From an uncultured Clostridia bacterium (GTDB lineage Bacteria > Bacillota > Clostridia > TANB77 > CAG-508): DNA of 34,433 nt. The DNA is taken from positions 1 to 34,433 of the forward strand of contig CALWZW010000016.1 of the NCBI GenBank assembly GCA_944386135.1, given 5' to 3'. A model generated the notes under the pieces. The model made no database searches. It was not told the DNA's origin and worked only from the letters and a program-made list of their open reading frames with translations. The translations under genes and the position numbers were made by a program. Below are positions 8,505 through 17,546 of this stretch, one piece after another. Positions within the stretch are counted from its first letter, which is position 1. Each line of letters starts with the position of its first letter.

Positions 8505-9063
8505 TTAGTTGTATTTGTTCATTGCAGCATCAATACCACTTTCAATTATCTCTTCAACTGCATTTGCTGCATTATTTACTGCTTCGTCTAAAATATTCCT
8601 TTCTTCTTTACTTATTTTTTCAAGTACAAAATCTTTTAAATCTTTTTGTTCTTCTGGATTTCCGCACTCCAATTCTTATCCTATAAAAGTCTTTGTTTCC
8701 TAGTTCTTGAACTACTGATTTCATTCCATTATGTGTTCCAGCTCCTCCTGTTTTTCTTATTTTAATTGTTCCTATTTTTATATCTATGTCATCATGAATT
8801 ACTATAATATTTTTTCCTTCTATTTTGTAAAAGTCTCTAAATTTTTTTACAGCTATTCCACTTAAATTCATGTATGTTTGAGGTTTTACAAGTATTACTT
8901 TTTCATTTTTTATAATTCCTTGTCCACATAATGAATTATATTTATTTTTATTTATTTCTATTCCATTTTTCCTTGCAATTGCATTTACTGTATCAAATCC
9001 TATGTTATGTCTTGTATTTGAATATTCTTCTTCTGGATTTCCTAAACCTACTATTAGATACAC
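8505..9063 (-). CDS. pth: Peptidyl-tRNA hydrolase with one +1 frameshift at CGG
   Basis: Read in one frame, Pth ends early with VRKSRRTKRFKRFCT. Moving +1 at CGG 8662-8664 (GTG C GGA) gives GVGNPEEQKDLKDFVLEKIS and a normal C-terminus ending AAMNKYN, for 185 residues, the usual Pth length. The N-terminal LIVGLGNPEEEYSNTRHNIGF, VKPQTYMNLSG, IVIHDDIDI and GTHNGMKSV carry the catalytic His, Asn and Asp positions. The glycine made at the shift is the family's GVG/GIG glycine. Pth releases peptides from dropped-off peptidyl-tRNA and is normally essential, so a broken gene would be hard to tolerate. The GTG start at 9061-9063 follows AAGGAGG. Confidence 0.92.
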
Positions 9064-9140
9064 TTTTAATATCCTCCTTAAACTATAGATATATTTTATA
9101 TTGTTTTTTACAATTTTACAAGTAGTTTTGTCTTAAATTG

Positions 9141-9169
9141 TTGATATTTTTAACTTTACGGTGTATAAT
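9141..9169 (+). promoter_or_regulatory. Sigma-A-type promoter for pflB
   Basis: TTGATA (9141-9146), 17-base spacer, TATAAT (9164-9169). The untranslated leader to the ATG at 9322 is about 145 bases, long enough for additional control, but I see no recognised element in it. Confidence 0.65.
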
Positions 9170-9321
9170 ACTATTTGTGAAAATTGAATTTGCAAAATCT
9201 CATAAAGTAGTTAATTTGTAAGGTTTTTGTGATATTTTCATAACTATTTAGTGTGAATTTTTTGTTGCTTACTCTGAAAAAAATTCATAACCTATAGAAA
9301 TTTTTTAATGGAGGTATTTTT

Positions 9322-11559
9322 ATGAAATTTGACGCTTGGAATGGTTTTCAAAATGGAGACTGGCAAAAAGAAATAGATGTAAGAAGCTTTATTCAAACTA
9401 ATTATACTCCTTATGAAGGTGATGCATCTTTCTTAGTTGGTCCTACTGAAAGAACAAAAAAATTATGGGATGAAGTTTTAGAATTATATAAGAAGGAAAA
9501 AGCTTCTGAAGGCGGAGTTCTAGATATTGATACTAAGACAATTTCTACAATAACTGCACATGATGCAGGATATATTGATAAAGACTTAGAGCAAATAGTT
9601 GGACTTCAAACAGATAAACCTTTAAAAAGAGCTATTATGCCTTTTGGAGGTATAAGGATTGTAGAGAAATCTTGCGAAGCTTATGGCAGAAAAGTTGACC
9701 CAGAAACAGATAAAATTTTCCATGGAATAAGGAAAACTCACAATGATGGTGTCTTTGATGCTTATACTCCTGATATAAGAGCTGCTAGAAGTTCACACCT
9801 TATCACTGGTCTTCCAGATGGATATGGTCGTGGAAGAATTATAGGAGATTATAGACGTGTTGCTCTTTATGGTGTTGATGCTTTAATAGAAGATAGAAAA
9901 CATATAATTGATTTATTAAATCATGACGAATTTACAGAGGAATTAGTAAGAGAAAGAGAAGAATTTGCTGAACAAGTTAAAGCATTAGAAGCTTTAAAAG
10001 TAATGGCTGCAAAATATGGATACGATATTTCTAAACCTGCAACTAATGCTAAAGAAGCTGTTCAATGGCTATATTTCGGATATCTTGCTGCAATTAAAGA
10101 CCAAAACGGTGCAGCTATGAGTATTGGTAGAACTTCTACTTTCCTAGATATTTATTTTGAAAGAGATTTAAAAAATGGTACTTTAACAGAAGAGGATGTT
10201 CAAGAAATTATGGACCACTTTGTTATGAAATTAAGATTGGTTAGATTTTTAAGAACTCCTGAATATAATGAATTATTCAGTGGAGACCCTGTTTGGGTAA
10301 CTGAAAGTATAGGTGGTATGGGAATTGATGGTAGAACTTTAGTTACTAAAAATTCTTTCAGAATCTTGCATACTCTTGAAACTTTAGGTCCAGCTCCTGA
10401 ACCAAATCTAACTGTTCTTTGGTCTACAAGATTACCAAGAGGATTTAAAGAATATACAACTAAACTTTCTATTGAAACATCTTCTATTCAATATGAAAAT
10501 GATGATTTAATGAGAAAATTCTGGGGAGATGATTACGGAATTGCTTGTTGTGTTTCTGCAATGCAAATTGGTAAACAAATGCAATTCTTTGGTGCTCGTG
10601 CAAACCTTGCTAAAACTCTTCTTTATGCTATTAATGGTGGTAGAGATGAAAAAACAGGTAAACAAGTAACTCCAAAATTTGCTCCTATTACTTCTGAATA
10701 TCTTGATTATAACGAAGTTATGGAAAAATTTGATAACATGATGGAATATGTTGCTAAAATTTATATTAAAGCACTAAACGCTATCCATTATATGCATGAT
10801 AAATATTCTTATGAGGCAATTGAAATGGCTCTTCATGATAGAAATATCTTAAGAACTATGGCTTGTGGTATTGCAGGGCTTTCAGTTGTTGCTGATTCTC
10901 TTTCTGCAATTAAGTACTCAAAAGTTAAGGTTATAAGAGATGAAACAGGTCTTGCTGTTGATTATGAAATTGAAGGAGATTATCCTAAATTTGGTAATGA
11001 TGATGATAGAGTTGATCAAATTGCAGTTGATATAATTAAAACTTTCTTAGGAAAACTTCAAAAACATTGCACTTATAAACATTCTAAACATACATTATCA
11101 GTATTAACAATCACTTCTAATGTTGTTTATGGTAAAGCTACAGGTAATACTCCTGATGGAAGAAGAGCTGGAGCTCCTTTTGGACCTGGTGCAAACCCAC
11201 TACATGGAAGAGATACAAATGGTGCATTAGCTGTTATGAACTCTATTGCAAAACTTCCATATAAATATTCTGAAGATGGAATTTCATATACATTTTCAAT
11301 TACTCCTAAAGCTCTTGGAAAAGATGAATCTTCAAGAGTAAACAACTTAGTGAGTATGCTTGATGGTTTCTTTGCTCAAGAAGGACATCATATAAATGTA
11401 AATGTATTTGACAGAGCATTACTTTTAGATGCTATGGAACATCCTGAGAATTATCCTCAACTTACTATAAGAGTTTCTGGATATGCTGTAAATTTTGTAA
11501 AATTAACTCGTGAACAACAGTTGGATGTTATTAATAGAACAATTCATGAGAGAATTTAA
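9322..11559 (+). CDS. pflB: Formate acetyltransferase (pyruvate formate-lyase)
   Basis: A 745-residue glycyl-radical enzyme, normal PFL length. It converts pyruvate and CoA to acetyl-CoA and formate in anaerobic fermentation. The catalytic cysteine pair is in [16 protein letters not shown]. The glycyl-radical loop near the C-terminus is [17 protein letters not shown]. Ribosome-binding site GGAGG precedes the ATG. Despite many glycines it has no in-frame CGG; sequences such as TTC GGA, TAC GGA, AAC GGT and GGC GGA occur only in the harmless phase. It is probably one of the most strongly expressed genes here. Its activase gene pflA follows after a palindromic insert. Confidence 0.97.
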   Translation: MKFDAWNGFQNGDWQKEIDVRSFIQTNYTPYEGDASFLVGPTERTKKLWDEVLELYKKEKASEGGVLDIDTKTISTITAHDAGYIDKDLEQIVGLQTDKPLKRAIMPFGGIRIVEKSCEAYGRKVDPETDKIFHGIRKTHNDGVFDAYTPDIRAARSSHLITGLPDGYGRGRIIGDYRRVALYGVDALIEDRKHIIDLLNHDEFTEELVREREEFAEQVKALEALKVMAAKYGYDISKPATNAKEAVQWLYFGYLAAIKDQNGAAMSIGRTSTFLDIYFERDLKNGTLTEEDVQEIMDHFVMKLRLVRFLRTPEYNELFSGDPVWVTESIGGMGIDGRTLVTKNSFRILHTLETLGPAPEPNLTVLWSTRLPRGFKEYTTKLSIETSSIQYENDDLMRKFWGDDYGIACCVSAMQIGKQMQFFGARANLAKTLLYAINGGRDEKTGKQVTPKFAPITSEYLDYNEVMEKFDNMMEYVAKIYIKALNAIHYMHDKYSYEAIEMALHDRNILRTMACGIAGLSVVADSLSAIKYSKVKVIRDETGLAVDYEIEGDYPKFGNDDDRVDQIAVDIIKTFLGKLQKHCTYKHSKHTLSVLTITSNVVYGKATGNTPDGRRAGAPFGPGANPLHGRDTNGALAVMNSIAKLPYKYSEDGISYTFSITPKALGKDESSRVNNLVSMLDGFFAQEGHHINVNVFDRALLLDAMEHPENYPQLTIRVSGYAVNFVKLTREQQLDVINRTIHERI

Positions 11560-11636
11560 TTAATTAACAAAATAAGCATCGGATTACTTCGTTAGTTCGA
11601 ACTGAAAAATGCTTCAACGTACAAATATATATTATC

Positions 11637-11779
11637 AAAAAAGAAGTTATTGAATTTTGTCGTTTCCCTTGCTGGTGCAGACTTCAAAATAATTTATAAG
11701 AAGTCTGCACCATTCGCCGTCGCTTTCAGCTCCGTTGTTCGCTGCGCGGGTGCACTTAAAATTAAATAACTTCTTTTTT
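11637..11779. repeat. 143-bp palindromic element between pflB and pflA
   Basis: Terminal inverted repeats of 22 bases (11637-11658 and 11758-11779) differ at one position. Inside is a second perfect stem, GGTGCAGACTTC at 11674-11685 with its complement at 11700-11711, and a GC-richer patch at about 11714-11753 unlike the flanking DNA. No gene fits. It resembles a MITE or other non-autonomous insert, and may also act as an attenuator or processing site within the pflB-pflA transcript. Confidence 0.7.
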
Positions 11780-11820
11780 CTCTTTTAATTAGATTATTAT
11801 ATGAAAGGAATTTGTATTTT

Positions 11821-12544
11821 ATGGGAGAGAACAATGTTTTAAGGGTTCATTCTTTTGAAAGTTTTGGTACAGTTGACGGTCCTGGCATACGATATGTTAT
11901 TTTTCTTCAAGGTTGTCATCTAAGATGTAAATACTGTCAAAATAGAGATACTTGGGAAGAAAAAATTGGTCAACTTTATGAAGTTGATGATATTGTTAAA
12001 AGAATATTAAAATATCAGAACTATATAAAACCTTCTGGTGGAGGTGTTACAGTTTCAGGTGGTGAACCCTTGCTTCAAACAAGGTCTTTAATTCCTCTTT
12101 TTGAAGAATTAAAAAAATATAATATTCACATAGCAGTTGATACTTCTGGTATGTTTAGTTTGACAGACAATGTGAAAAAGCTTATTGATTTAACTGATTT
12201 ATTTTTACTAGATATTAAGCACATTGTTCCTGCTAAATGTAAAGAATTAGTTGGTTTTTCTAATGAATTAGAGATAGAATTTGCAAAATATTTAAGTGAA
12301 ATTGGGAAGCCAATGTGGATTAGACAAGTTTTAGTTCCTGGCTATACTGATAGTGAAGAAGATTTGCTAAAACTAAAGGAGTTTTTATCTACTTTAAAAA
12401 CTGTAGAAAAAGTTGAAATTCTCCCTTACCACGATTTAGGCAAATTCAAATGGGAAAATATGGGACTTAAATATCCTTTAGATGATGTTCGTCCTGCAAC
12501 TACAGAAGATTTTGAAAGAGCAAAAAAAATACTTCGGAATTTAA
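11821..12544 (+). CDS. pflA: Pyruvate formate-lyase activating enzyme, radical SAM, with a probable +1 frameshift near its end
   Basis: The radical SAM cluster motif is in GCHLRCKYCQNRDTW (CxxxCxxC); SGGEPLLQ and the late LPYHDLGKFKW are typical of PflA, which makes the glycyl radical on PflB. I choose the ATG at 11821, spaced from AAAGGAA; a TTG at 11812 is too close. The one in-frame CGG is at 12535-12537 (CTT CGG A). With the +1 rule the protein ends KKILGI at TAA 12542-12544, 240 residues, close to the usual PflA end. Read as arginine it would run to TAG 12571-12573, adding RNLNIKQILTKT, the last codons reaching into an inverted repeat. I prefer the shifted end; the catalytic part is the same either way. 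Confidence 0.85.
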
Positions 12545-12564
12545 ACATTAAACAGATATTAACA

Positions 12565-12777
12565 AAAACATAGTAACTAATAAAAATATATGATTATTTG
12601 CGACTGTGAAATTTTTAATACTAAAAATTCTTGCCTCGAAAAATGAGGAATGTTCACGTAAATTTACAAAGTAAATTTTACAAAGTGAAAGAGGCTCATT
12701 TTTCGGGGCTTAGAATTTATTGCATTAAAAATTGAACTTTAGCAAATATGAATATATTTTATTAGTTACTATGTTTT
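12565..12777. repeat. Long imperfect palindrome, 83-bp arms, MITE-like
   Basis: The arm at 12565-12647 is matched by the reverse complement of 12695-12777, with scattered mismatches, and the outermost 20 or so bases (beginning AAAACATAGTAACTAATAAA) nearly perfect. The 47-base centre includes a smaller GTTCAC/GTGAA pairing. It lies between the convergent pflA and glmU genes and contains no frame of note. It would fold into a very long hairpin in RNA from either strand. Confidence 0.8.
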
Positions 12778-12786
12778 CTATTACGC

Positions 12787-12811
12787 AAAAAAGTGCTTTT
12801 CAGCACTTTTT
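12787..12811. terminator. glmU terminator
   Basis: The stem AAAGTGC/GCACTTT with flanking A and T runs lies just past the glmU stop and faces both ways between convergent genes. Confidence 0.75.
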
Positions 12812-14074
12812 CTAATCTTTCTTATTCCATCCTTCTTTATTTGTTTGTCTTTCTCTTGCTATACTCAATGCATCAGCTGGTACATCATCTGTTATTGTAG
12901 AACCTGCCGCAATAAGCGTATTATCTCCTACTGTAACTGGTGCTATAAAGTTTACATTTGAACCTATAAAAGCATTATTTCCTATTATTGTTTTACTCTT
13001 TTTAAATCCGTCATAGTTACATGTTATTGTTCCACAGCCAATATTTGTTTTGCTTCCTATTTCACAGTCTCCCATATAAGATAGATGCGGTACTTTTGTT
13101 CCTTCTCCAATTGTTGCTTTTTTCAACTCTACAAAGCTTCCTATTTTTACGTTGTCTGCTATGTTACATCCTTCTCTTATATAGCTATTTGGTCCTATCT
13201 CGCAATTTTCACCAATTACTACTCCTGATTTAATTGTTGTATTTGGATGTATTACTGTATCTACACCTATTTTTACATCATCATAGATATAGGTATTCTC
13301 CATATCTTCAATTGTTACTCCATTTTTCATATGCTCTTGATTTATTCTTATTTTAAGTATTCGTGTAAGCATTTCTAGTTGAGACCTATCATTTACTCCA
13401 AGTATTTCTGTATTATCTTCTATTATAATTGCTCCAGTTTTTAGTCCCTTGTCATTCATAATTTTTATTACATCTGTTAAATAATATTCTCCTTGTGCAT
13501 TATTTGGTGTTAATTTTTCTAGTGCAAGTATTAGTTCTTCTATATCAAAGCAATATACTCCTGCGTTTATTTCATTTATGTATTTTTCTTCCTCTGTTGC
13601 ATCTTTTTCTTCTACTATTGCTTTTACGTTTCCACCTATATCTCTTATTACTCTTCCATATCCTGTTGGATTGTCATATATGGCTGTTAAAATTGTTGCA
13701 TATTCCCTATCCATAACACTTTTGGCTATAAGTTTTTTTATTGTCTCTGGTCTTATTAGTGGTACGTCTCCATAAAGAATTACAACTTTTCCTTTTTTTC
13801 CTTTTAAATATGGAATTGCCTGCATTGCTGTATGACCTGTTCCAAGTAGCTCATCTTGGTATGCATATTTAACACTATCCCCAAGTACTCTTTCTACCTC
13901 TTCTCTTTTATGTCCAACTACTGTTATTACATCTTTTATTCCCGCTTTATATGCTGTTTCTACTACTCTTTTAACTAATTCTTTTCCATATATTTTATGT
14001 ACAACTTTTGATTTATTTGTTTTCATTCTTGTACCTTTTCCAGCAGCCAACACTATTGCACTTACTTCTTCCAT
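12812..14074 (-). CDS. glmU: Bifunctional GlmU: GlcN-1-P acetyltransferase / GlcNAc-1-P uridylyltransferase
   Basis: A 420-residue GlmU, slightly shorter than the usual 450-460. The N-terminal pyrophosphorylase has the signature AIVLAAGKGTRMKTNKSKV, then YGDVPLI and GYGRVIRD. From about residue 250 come the left-handed beta-helix hexapeptide repeats (VIGENCEIGPNSYIREGCN), with GTITCNYDGFKKSKT and a short acetyltransferase end (ALSIARERQTNKEGW). It makes UDP-GlcNAc for peptidoglycan. The frame is whole with no in-frame CGG. An AGGTAA-type ribosome-binding site precedes the ATG. Confidence 0.95.
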   Translation of the reverse strand: MEEVSAIVLAAGKGTRMKTNKSKVVHKIYGKELVKRVVETAYKAGIKDVITVVGHKREEVERVLGDSVKYAYQDELLGTGHTAMQAIPYLKGKKGKVVILYGDVPLIRPETIKKLIAKSVMDREYATILTAIYDNPTGYGRVIRDIGGNVKAIVEEKDATEEEKYINEINAGVYCFDIEELILALEKLTPNNAQGEYYLTDVIKIMNDKGLKTGAIIIEDNTEILGVNDRSQLEMLTRILKIRINQEHMKNGVTIEDMENTYIYDDVKIGVDTVIHPNTTIKSGVVIGENCEIGPNSYIREGCNIADNVKIGSFVELKKATIGEGTKVPHLSYMGDCEIGSKTNIGCGTITCNYDGFKKSKTIIGNNAFIGSNVNFIAPVTVGDNTLIAAGSTITDDVPADALSIARERQTNKEGWNKKD

Positions 14075-14141
14075 TGCTATTTACCTCCATTTCTGATAAA
14101 AAGCTTACCAGTATTATAATATGTTTTTAATTACTTTATGT

Positions 14142-14498
14142 TTACTTTTCATTCCATCTTGAAATTTTAATATTTTTATAAATATCTAATATTTTTGAAT
14201 ATTTCTGATATTCATCTTCCCAGAGCATATCTGGCACTTTATCAAATGCATTAAAAACTTTTTCCGCTTCCATTAAAAAAACTACTTGTTGGTTTGTACT
14301 TAACTTTTCATATTTTTTTGTTGCTTCATATAGATTATCCAATATTTGGTTTGCTTGTATAAATTGGGCAAAATCTTTTACTTTCATTCCTGCTGCTCTT
14401 ATCTGCATTACTGCAAAAGCAATTAATCCTATTATCATTAAAATTAATAATATAATTATTTCTAATACTTCCACTTGATTTTCTCCTATATTTATCAA
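14142..14498 (-). CDS. Small membrane-anchored hypothetical protein
   Basis: A 118-residue protein with one strong membrane helix (about residues 11-31, EIIILLILMIIGLIAFAVM) and a soluble, probably helical remainder. No family is recognised. It lies between glmU and the HD triphosphohydrolase gene on the same strand. Confidence 0.6.
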   Translation of the reverse strand: MINIGENQVEVLEIIILLILMIIGLIAFAVMQIRAAGMKVKDFAQFIQANQILDNLYEATKKYEKLSTNQQVVFLMEAEKVFNAFDKVPDMLWEDEYQKYSKILDIYKNIKISRWNEK

Positions 14499-14594
14499 AT
14501 AGACAGTTATTTGTCTTTTGATTTTATATCTTTTATCTATATCTTTTTATTGGCATTTGTATTTTAGCATATTTCTACATTTTTTGCAACTTTG

Positions 14595-15747
14595 CTATAT
14601 TTTGAATTCTTTTAAATTCTTCTTGCATTCTTTTAAGAAGAATTTGTCTGTTTGTCCTGATATATAGTCTATTACTATCCTTCTTATATCATTTTTTTCT
14701 TTATACTCTTCTGTTTTGCTATTCATAAAACTAAATAATAACTTTTCGCTGTCTGTCATATCTTGCTTTATTTCTATGTATTTTCTATTGTTTAACTTTT
14801 CAATATAATAATCAAATAATTCATAAAATGCTTTTTCCAAAATATCTAAATTCTTTGTTGCCTCTTTTGAATTATATATATGCTCATAATTCCATTTTTT
14901 AAGTTTTATCAAACTTTCAAAAACTTCGTCAGAGAATTTTAAATATGGCTTATTTATACTATTTTCTATTACATCCATTATTAATTTATTTACAATTTGT
15001 GCATTTGTATTGCCTAATACTTTTGTAATTTCTTCTGGAATATCTTCCCTTTTTATTGTTCCAACTATTATTGCATCCTCTATATCTCTTCCTATATAAG
15101 CAATAATATCCGATAATCTTACTACACTTGCTTCTAATGTCATAGGTCTTATTTTTTTACTATATCCATCTACTTTAAAAACTCTATCTACCTCTTCTAA
15201 AAACTCTTCCTTTGTTTTATTTGCATCTGGTTCATATCTATTTAATAGTATTTCTCCATTATGTGCCAATATTCCGGTCCAATGTTTGTACTGTTATATT
15301 CAAGTTTTCTAAATCTTTTAACATTTTTACACTTTGTGCATTATGGCAAAAGAAACCAATATTTTCTCTTCTTGCTATATTATCTAAAAATTTTTCTCCT
15401 GCGTGTCCAAATGGTGCATGTCCTACATCATGTCCTAATGCTATTGCTTCTATTAAGTCTTCATTTAGTCTTAATGCTCTTCCTATTGTCCTAGCTTCTT
15501 TAGCAACTAATTGCACATGTAAAACTCTATGTGTTATATGGTCATTATCAATAAATGCATATACTTGGGTTTTGTCTATATATCTTGTATAAGCTTGTGA
15601 ATGTATTATTTTATCTATATCTCTAAAGAATACTGGCCTTATATCTTCTTTTTCTTCATTTAATTTTATGCCTTTTTCCGATTTACATGCATATTCTGAA
15701 AATATTTTCTCATTAGTAAGCATTATCTCTTTTATATTTTTTATCAA
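14595..15747 (-). CDS. Deoxyguanosinetriphosphate triphosphohydrolase-like HD protein with one +1 frameshift at CGG
   Basis: The first frame ends LDRNIGT at a stop. A +1 move at CGG 15274-15276 (GAC C GGA) gives LDGILAHNGEILLNRYEP and runs to the end, for 383 residues. HD motifs are clear: THRVLHVQLVAKEARTIGRAL and the paired ALGHDVGHAPFGHAGE, which holds the HD metal ligands; GILAHNGE, made only by the shift, is the family motif (usually DGILCHNGE). These enzymes hydrolyse dGTP or other dNTPs to nucleoside plus triphosphate. It follows scpB at 2 bases, so it is probably in the same operon. Substrate is not certain. Confidence 0.88.
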
Positions 15748-15749
15748 TA

Positions 15750-16340
15750 TTATTCTCCTTCTTTATTATTTTCTTCTTTATTTTCAAGTACAATATCATC
15801 TATTACTATTTGTTGGTTTTCATCTACTTTGTATTTAGGAAGTTCTGGCAAGTCTTCTAAAGTGTTTAATCCAAATTTTTTCAAAAATTCTTCTGTTACT
15901 TTATATGACATTGGTTTTCCTGGAAGGTCTAGTTTTCCAGCTTCTTCTATTAGGTTATGCTCCAATAGTCTATAAATTGACGCATCTGAACTAACACCTC
16001 TTATATTTTCTATTTCTGCTCTTGTAATTTTGGGATTATATGCGATTATTGATAGTACTTCTAAAGCCGCTTGTGATAGATTAGGTTTAGCTCTTTTATC
16101 AATTATTTGGTATATATATTCGTGATATTCTTTTTTGCTTGAAATAGTATATCCATTATTTACATACACTATTTCTATTCCCCTATTTGCATTTTTATAT
16201 TCTTCTTTCATCTCTTCTATGATATTTGCTATTTCCTTTTTATCCATTTCTAGACTCATGCTAAGCTCATCTAGGGTTACTATTTTTCCACTCGCAAAAA
16301 GTATCGCTTCTATTATTCCTTTTATCTTGTCTTTTTCCAT
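15750..16340 (-). CDS. scpB: Segregation and condensation protein B
   Basis: A 196-residue ScpB, normal length. It begins IKGIIEAILFASGKIVTLDEL and contains the winged-helix region QAALEVLSIIAYNPKITRAEIENIRGVSS, the most recognisable ScpB stretch, followed by GKPMSYKVTEEFLKKFGL. ScpB partners ScpA and SMC in chromosome condensation. scpA is not in the window. The tail is acidic (EENNKEGE). The ATG at 16338-16340 follows a GGGAG-type site. Confidence 0.93.
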   Translation of the reverse strand: MEKDKIKGIIEAILFASGKIVTLDELSMSLEMDKKEIANIIEEMKEEYKNANRGIEIVYVNNGYTISSKKEYHEYIYQIIDKRAKPNLSQAALEVLSIIAYNPKITRAEIENIRGVSSDASIYRLLEHNLIEEAGKLDLPGKPMSYKVTEEFLKKFGLNTLEDLPELPKYKVDENQQIVIDDIVLENKEENNKEGE

Positions 16341-16359
16341 TTATTTCTCCCTATATATT

Positions 16360-16409
16360 AAAATTAGCAAATGTATTATATCATATCTTTCTTACATTTG
16401 CTAATTTTT
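16360..16409 (-). terminator. Hairpin terminator after the 163-residue membrane protein
   Basis: Arms AAAATTAGCAAATGTA (16360-16375) and the complementary 16393-16409 lie between the stop of the upstream minus-strand gene and the start of scpB. Confidence 0.65.
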
Positions 16410-16422
16410 ATTTAATTTTCTA

Positions 16423-16914
16423 TTAATATCCTATTTCATTTAATAAATTTTTTATGGCATCTGTATATGCTATATTTTCATTTACATATATAACTGTATT
16501 TTCAACTCTAGATAATACTTTATATTTGTTATTTGAAGATAAACTATATTTTGAGTAATTTTTTATACTTATACTACTTTTTAAATATCCAGAACTTATC
16601 GTGTCTTCAAATGCATCTTTATTTACATCATAAAACATTTTTGCATATTCGATATTTTCAAACACATAAAATTCTATTTTGTATCCATTATCTTGGCTCG
16701 TTGCTTCATATATTTGGTCGATATGATCATCAGAAGTTGATTGATATGTTGCATCTTCTACAATATATCCTTTTTCTTCCATTTGCGTTTTAAATTCTTC
16801 TGCAGTAAGTACAGTTTTATCTTTAGCAAATATTAAAACTGCACATATAGCAAGTACTGCCACTACAACTATAACTGCAATGACAATTAATGCGATTTTT
16901 ACTGGTTTCTTCAT
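16423..16914 (-). CDS. Membrane-anchored hypothetical protein
   Basis: A 163-residue protein with one N-terminal membrane helix (about residues 7-29) and an extracellular part containing GYIVEDATYQSTSDDHI and EFYVFENIEYAKMFYDVN. It resembles short Clostridial proteins of unknown function with an anchor and an alpha-beta domain. It is followed downstream by its own hairpin and preceded by a tiny membrane protein 20 bases upstream. Confidence 0.65.
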   Translation of the reverse strand: MKKPVKIALIVIAVIVVVAVLAICAVLIFAKDKTVLTAEEFKTQMEEKGYIVEDATYQSTSDDHIDQIYEATSQDNGYKIEFYVFENIEYAKMFYDVNKDAFEDTISSGYLKSSISIKNYSKYSLSSNNKYKVLSRVENTVIYVNENIAYTDAIKNLLNEIGY

Positions 16915-16934
16915 TAGGCTCCTCCTTTATTGTA

Positions 16935-17075
16935 TTAGAGCATTGTTATTATAAGTCCTTCTGATATAATTAAGCATATTATTAAGAAAACTTTTAATCC
17001 TTTTGATACATCTTTTGTAAAAATTATAAATGCTGCTAATAAAAATACAATAATTGTTAATAATATTCTTCCCAT
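16935..17075 (-). CDS. 46-residue membrane protein
   Basis: The ORF reads MGRILLTIIVFLLAAFIIF, then TKDVSKGLK, then a second hydrophobic stretch ending ISEGLIITML. The ribosome-binding site AAAGGAGAAAAAC is well placed before the ATG at 17073-17075. It sits directly before the 163-residue membrane protein on the same strand. The two helices and the clear start support a real small protein; the function is unknown. Confidence 0.55.
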   Translation of the reverse strand: MGRILLTIIVFLLAAFIIFTKDVSKGLKVFLIICLIISEGLIITML

Positions 17076-17199
17076 GTTTTTCTCCTTTTTATTTTAACTT
17101 TTGTTTATTTTTAATGTCTATCTTTAGACTTTATTATTATATCAGATAAATTTATATTGATAAAGAGTTTTTTGAAAAATTTTTATAAAAAATTTTGTC

Positions 17200-17228
17200 T
17201 TGCTCTTTTAGAAGTAATGTGGTAAAAT
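17200..17228 (+). promoter_or_regulatory. Promoter for tRNA-Gln
   Basis: TTGCTC (17200-17205), 17-base spacer, TAAAAT (17223-17228), 22 bases before the tRNA start. Confidence 0.45.
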
Positions 17229-17250
17229 ATTTGAAGTAAAAATTTTATAT

Positions 17251-17325
17251 TCGGGCGTCGCCAAGCGGTAAGGCATCGGACTCTGACTCCGACATCCGTT
17301 AGTTCGAATCTAACCGCCCGAGCCA
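17251..17325 (+). tRNA. tRNA-Gln (anticodon CUG)
   Basis: The acceptor arms TCGGGCG and CGCCCGA close the cloverleaf, with discriminator G and encoded CCA. The anticodon stem TCGGA/TCCGA encloses the seven-base loop CTCTGAC, giving anticodon CTG, which reads CAG. The T-arm is GTTAG-TTCGAAT-CTAAC. The anticodon loop is the normal seven bases. Its 3' end is copied about 135 bases downstream. Confidence 0.9.
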
Positions 17326-17467
17326 AAACAAAGAAGCCTAGCGAAGCTATGGCTTTTTTTGTTTTGAATTGGTTGTCAGTAAGTAGAAATAAGGTTCGTT
17401 AGCGCCCCGAGCTTTGCGAGGAAGTACCCTTGGGGTATTCGAATCTAACCGCCCGAGCCAAAACAAA
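17303..17467 (+). repeat. Duplicated tRNA 3' end (attachment-site-like direct repeat)
   Basis: A 30-base identical direct repeat: 17303-17332 (T-arm, acceptor, CCA and seven bases after) and 17438-17467. The second copy lacks the 5' part of a tRNA. A 3'-end tRNA duplication is the usual scar of site-specific integration. The DNA between is only about 105 bases, and the foreign-looking WG gene lies just outside the second copy. Confidence 0.8.
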
Positions 17468-17468
17468 C

Positions 17469-17512
17469 GCGGTCCCCACAGTCTCCAAAAAAATCGGAAA
17501 CTGTGGGGCCGC
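17469..17512 (-). terminator. Strong GC-rich hairpin after the WG-repeat gene
   Basis: GCGGTCCCCACAG (17469-17481) pairs with CTGTGGGGCCGC (17501-17512), one base bulged. On the minus strand it is followed by GTTTGTTTT, which fits a rho-independent terminator for the WG gene. Confidence 0.7.
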
Positions 17513-17546
17513 AAAAGTTGATTTAAGCAGGCGTTAACTGCCGTTT

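Noticed and set aside
17384..17460. A second tRNA gene after tRNA-Gln
   Set aside because: Only the 3' T-arm and acceptor side are present. No 5' acceptor strand, D-arm or anticodon stem fits, so it is a duplicated 3' end.
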